NCBI GenBank assembly: GCA_030427365.1
Contig: JAUHWW010000007.1
Location: 1-39,546 of the forward strand
Origin: a bacterium
GTDB lineage: Bacteria > Patescibacteriota > Saccharimonadia > Saccharimonadales > SZUA-47
Length of the DNA stretch: 39,546 nucleotides
Direction: 5' to 3'
Positions 37,920 to 39,546 of this stretch are shown here, piece after piece. The translations under genes and the position numbers were made by a program. The stretch's first letter is position 1; each line of letters begins with the position of its first letter. Below the pieces are notes generated by a model, which was given only the letters and a program-made list of their open reading frames with translations, was not told where the DNA came from and ran no database searches.

Positions 37920-38558
37920 ATGAAACTAACGACAGCAAAATTAACAGGATTGTTTTACTTAGGTTTAGCGGTCACAGGAGTATTTGCGTTCTTATTTGCA
38001 AGGGACCAGCTCTTAGTCGACGGAGACGCGGCGCAAACAACAGCCAATCTAATAAAGGATGAGACGCTTGCTCGCTATGGCATAGCCGCTGAAGTCCTTA
38101 TTGTCGGATTCCAGGCACTTGCGGCAGTGTGGTTCTATAAACTGTTCAAGAAAAAAGACAGCTTTACTGCTGGTCTCATAGGTGTTTTTGGTATGGTTAA
38201 TGCCGTTGTCATTCTTGCTGCTTCCGCCTTCTGGCTTATGGCGCTCAATACGGCGCTTGCTGGAGGCATGAGCTCATCAGTGCAAACGCTATTCGAAACA
38301 CACGATGCGCTTTGGGATGTCGGTGCGCTTTTCTTTGGTCTATGGTTGTTGCCGATGGCTTTTATGGCACGAAGAACGAACATGCCTCGAGTCATGGTCT
38401 GGTTTTTAGTTGCTGGCGGAGTTGGCTATGTACTATCCACTTTTACCGGCATATTACTACCAGATCAGACTGGTCTAACCGAAGCGCTGCCTATGCCAGC
38501 TAGTATTGGTGAGTTTTGGATGATTGGCTATCTTCTCTTTAAATCTGTAAAGGTGTAA
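37920..38558 (+). CDS. DUF4386-like polytopic membrane protein
   Basis: A 212-residue integral membrane protein with about six helices (LTGLFYLGLAVTGVFAFLF; LIVGFQALAAVWFYKLF; LIGVFGMVNAVVILAASAFW; ALFFGLWLLPMAFMARR). The pattern matches DUF4386-type proteins, which often lie near regulators in other bacteria. The ATG at 37920 is preceded by AAGGAG, 6 nt upstream; an upstream in-frame ATG at 37899 is less likely. It ends the cassette that faces tetR and is convergent with the VOC gene. Confidence 0.85.
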   Translation: MKLTTAKLTGLFYLGLAVTGVFAFLFARDQLLVDGDAAQTTANLIKDETLARYGIAAEVLIVGFQALAAVWFYKLFKKKDSFTAGLIGVFGMVNAVVILAASAFWLMALNTALAGGMSSSVQTLFETHDALWDVGALFFGLWLLPMAFMARRTNMPRVMVWFLVAGGVGYVLSTFTGILLPDQTGLTEALPMPASIGEFWMIGYLLFKSVKV

Positions 38559-38565
38559 TACGAAC

Positions 38566-38970
38566 TTACTGCCACTTGTTTCCATGTTCAAGTAGCTTTG
38601 GATATTCAGGCTGAAGTACGCAAAATTCGTTACCAAACGGATCAAACATAATCCAGAATTGAAAGCCCCGTTCGTCCATGTATTTGTGTTTCCTAGCGCC
38701 CAACTTCACTAGTCTGTCGGCCTCGGCATCTATGTCGTCAGATTCAATGTCTAGGTGCACACGGGTTTTGCAGGCCTTCTCTTCGGGCACCAGTTGAAGC
38801 AGTAATCGAATGTCGCTGCCAGGAATTTTTAGTCGGCGATATACAGTATCACTATTGCCTGTTGTTGGAAATCCTTCGAGCTCTGCATTGAATGCCTTAG
38901 AATAGAATTCTACAGCCTTATCAAAATCATTTACATCAATAGTTATATAGCAAATTCTACTCTTGTGCAT
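38566..38970 (-). CDS. VOC-superfamily (glyoxalase/bleomycin-resistance-like) protein
   Basis: A 134-residue protein with paired beta-alpha-beta-beta-beta units. SRICYITIDVNDFDKAVEFYSKAFNAE and RVHLDIESDDIDAEADRLVKLGARK open the two halves, and FQFWIMFDPFGNEFCVLQPE ends the fold, as in the VOC family. Members bind small metabolites or metals; the substrate is unknown. The start at 38970 follows a TATACT box by 6 nt; a longer frame would add 9 residues from promoter sequence. Confidence 0.9.
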   Translation of the reverse strand: MHKSRICYITIDVNDFDKAVEFYSKAFNAELEGFPTTGNSDTVYRRLKIPGSDIRLLLQLVPEEKACKTRVHLDIESDDIDAEADRLVKLGARKHKYMDERGFQFWIMFDPFGNEFCVLQPEYPKLLEHGNKWQ

Positions 38971-38976
38971 TTTCGA

Positions 38977-38982
38977 AGTATA
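38977..38982 (-). promoter_or_regulatory. -10 box for a leaderless VOC transcript
   Basis: TATACT on the minus strand, 6 nt before the ATG at 38970. Confidence 0.6.
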
Positions 38983-38984
38983 AC

Positions 38985-39012
38985 AAAACAAAAACACTAT
39001 GTTTCCATAGTG
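38985..39012 (-). terminator. terminator of the 39421 gene
   Basis: CACTATG (39012-39006) and CATAGTG (39001-38995) form a 7-bp stem closed by a GAAA loop on the minus strand, followed by TTTTTGTTTT. Confidence 0.8.
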
Positions 39013-39016
39013 CTTC

Positions 39017-39038
39017 AGCCCGCGGGCTTACCGGTAAG
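39017..39038. repeat. two overlapping 12-bp perfect palindromes
   Basis: AGCCCGCGGGCT (39017-39028) and CTTACCGGTAAG (39027-39038) share two bases. They lie between the terminator and the end of the 39421 gene. Function unknown. Confidence 0.5.
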
Positions 39039-39061
39039 CTTGGCTCGCCGCTGTGGACTAC

Positions 39062-39421
39062 TTACGAACTTTTATTGCTCCAATCCCTAACTAGCGATTC
39101 TGTTCTAACTTCAACAATATCTCGTCCAGATGCACTTTCAATAAAACTATATTCCTTGCGCAAGTCACTAATTCTCTTCCTTAATAAGTCTAGTCGATGA
39201 TGTGCTTCGCTTAGGCTGTCGTGTCCATCCCCGGTTATCTGATCTGCTGCTCTACGAATTAACATTCTGCCTTCTTTATCCATCATATCCTCTATATAAA
39301 GTAGACTCATGTAGTAGCTATTATTATAATCGGTATCGTTTTGTGAGCTTATAGTGTCGGCTAAATAATCAGCATAATCATATAGGCTAAATAAAAAGTC
39401 GTGTAGCTGTTTCGGATCCAT
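39062..39421 (-). CDS. hypothetical helical protein
   Basis: A 119-residue soluble protein, almost entirely helical and rich in Asp, Tyr and Arg (LHDFLFSLYDYADYLADTI; HHRLDLLRKRISDLRKEY). No cysteines, membrane segments or known motifs are visible. GATAAT ends 6 nt before the ATG, so it is predicted to be leaderless, and it has its own terminator, so it is monocistronic. Function unknown. Confidence 0.7.
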   Translation of the reverse strand: MDPKQLHDFLFSLYDYADYLADTISSQNDTDYNNSYYMSLLYIEDMMDKEGRMLIRRAADQITGDGHDSLSEAHHRLDLLRKRISDLRKEYSFIESASGRDIVEVRTESLVRDWSNKSS

Positions 39422-39427
39422 AGACCT

Positions 39428-39436
39428 ATTATCTCA
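39428..39436 (-). promoter_or_regulatory. extended -10 for a leaderless transcript of the 39421 gene
   Basis: TGA-GATAAT on the minus strand, 6 nt before the ATG at 39421. Confidence 0.5.
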
Positions 39437-39472
39437 TATTACAAGCCACGACGTTTACGTAGTGCTCATGCT

Positions 39473-39518
39473 TGGCTCCGGAGTGAGAAAGTTCTGTGAA
39501 CTTTTGCAAGGGAGCCCG
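39473..39518. other. nested hairpin near the right edge
   Basis: An outer GGCTCC/GGAGCC pair encloses AAAGTTC-TGT-GAACTTT (7 bp). It could be an RNA element or terminator of a gene outside the window. No coding frame is visible in 39434-39546. Confidence 0.35.
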
Positions 39519-39546
39519 CTCTTGAAAACTAGTTTTTCATAGATGC

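Noticed and set aside
1-39546. CRISPR arrays, insertion sequences, prophage, rRNA genes
   Set aside because: No regular repeat-spacer pattern, transposase, integrase, phage structural gene or rRNA sequence was seen on reading through the window.

Overview
The window looks like chromosome from a Candidate Phyla Radiation bacterium, most likely a Candidatus Saccharibacteria (TM7)-type organism. This is inference from gene content: compact genes, many membrane-anchored proteins with long acidic or Pro/Thr-rich tails, an orphan IspH-like protein beside a type 2 IPP isomerase, an Fe-S-less MutY, FAS1, YggT and bacterial PH-domain proteins, and several proteins of unknown function. TGA is used as a stop, so the UGA=Gly code of Gracilibacteria does not apply. 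I see no phage, transposon or CRISPR array.

Layout. 1-4.3 kb: a partial small gene at the left edge, two membrane proteins, an MFS transporter and a MurC/Mpl-type ligase. 4.3-8.4 kb: a pterin dehydratase/NUDIX/MazG operon facing an MscS channel, then the fni-ispH isoprenoid pair. 8.4-16.9 kb: envelope proteins, MutY, a PEGA/beta-propeller protein, a MarR regulator and a FAS1 protein. 16.9-17.7 kb: an RNA-rich locus described below. 17.7-24.1 kb: aspS, a CNNM/CBS protein, a DsbA-like thiol protein, a KefB-like antiporter and nadD. 24.1-27.4 kb: a three-gene operon of unknown Cys-rich proteins behind a cobalamin-riboswitch-like leader and terminator. 27.4-33.3 kb: UppP, a PHB-depolymerase-like esterase, PH-domain and YggT proteins, a large surface protein with an LSETG tail, an LRR protein and an RRM protein. 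33.3-39.5 kb: a DEAD-box helicase with a structured leader, an SDR, a TetR/oxidoreductase unit facing a three-gene membrane cassette, a VOC protein and a helical hypothetical protein.

The most unusual region is about 16.87-17.57 kb on the minus strand. A strong promoter starts a short terminated RNA that carries 14 nt perfectly complementary to the anticodon arm of a nearby tRNA. A second, near-consensus promoter then drives a pseudoknot-capable RNA, that tRNA, and a 49-residue Cys/His-rich protein, ending at a terminator. The tRNA has G-1:C73 (a tRNA-His identity feature), a short variable loop, anticodon GGA by position, and U37.

A second general feature is initiation. More than a dozen genes that appear to head transcripts have a -10 box ending only 6-8 nt before the start codon, so their mRNAs should be leaderless, while operon-internal genes and some others keep a Shine-Dalgarno sequence. 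Long structured leaders precede aspS, the DEAD-box helicase and the 503-residue unknown protein, and perfect inverted repeats that look like operators sit at the MarR- and TetR-linked promoters. Envelope biogenesis (MurC, UppP, fni/ispH, DsbA) and RNA or stress functions (helicase, RRM, aspS) are scattered rather than clustered.
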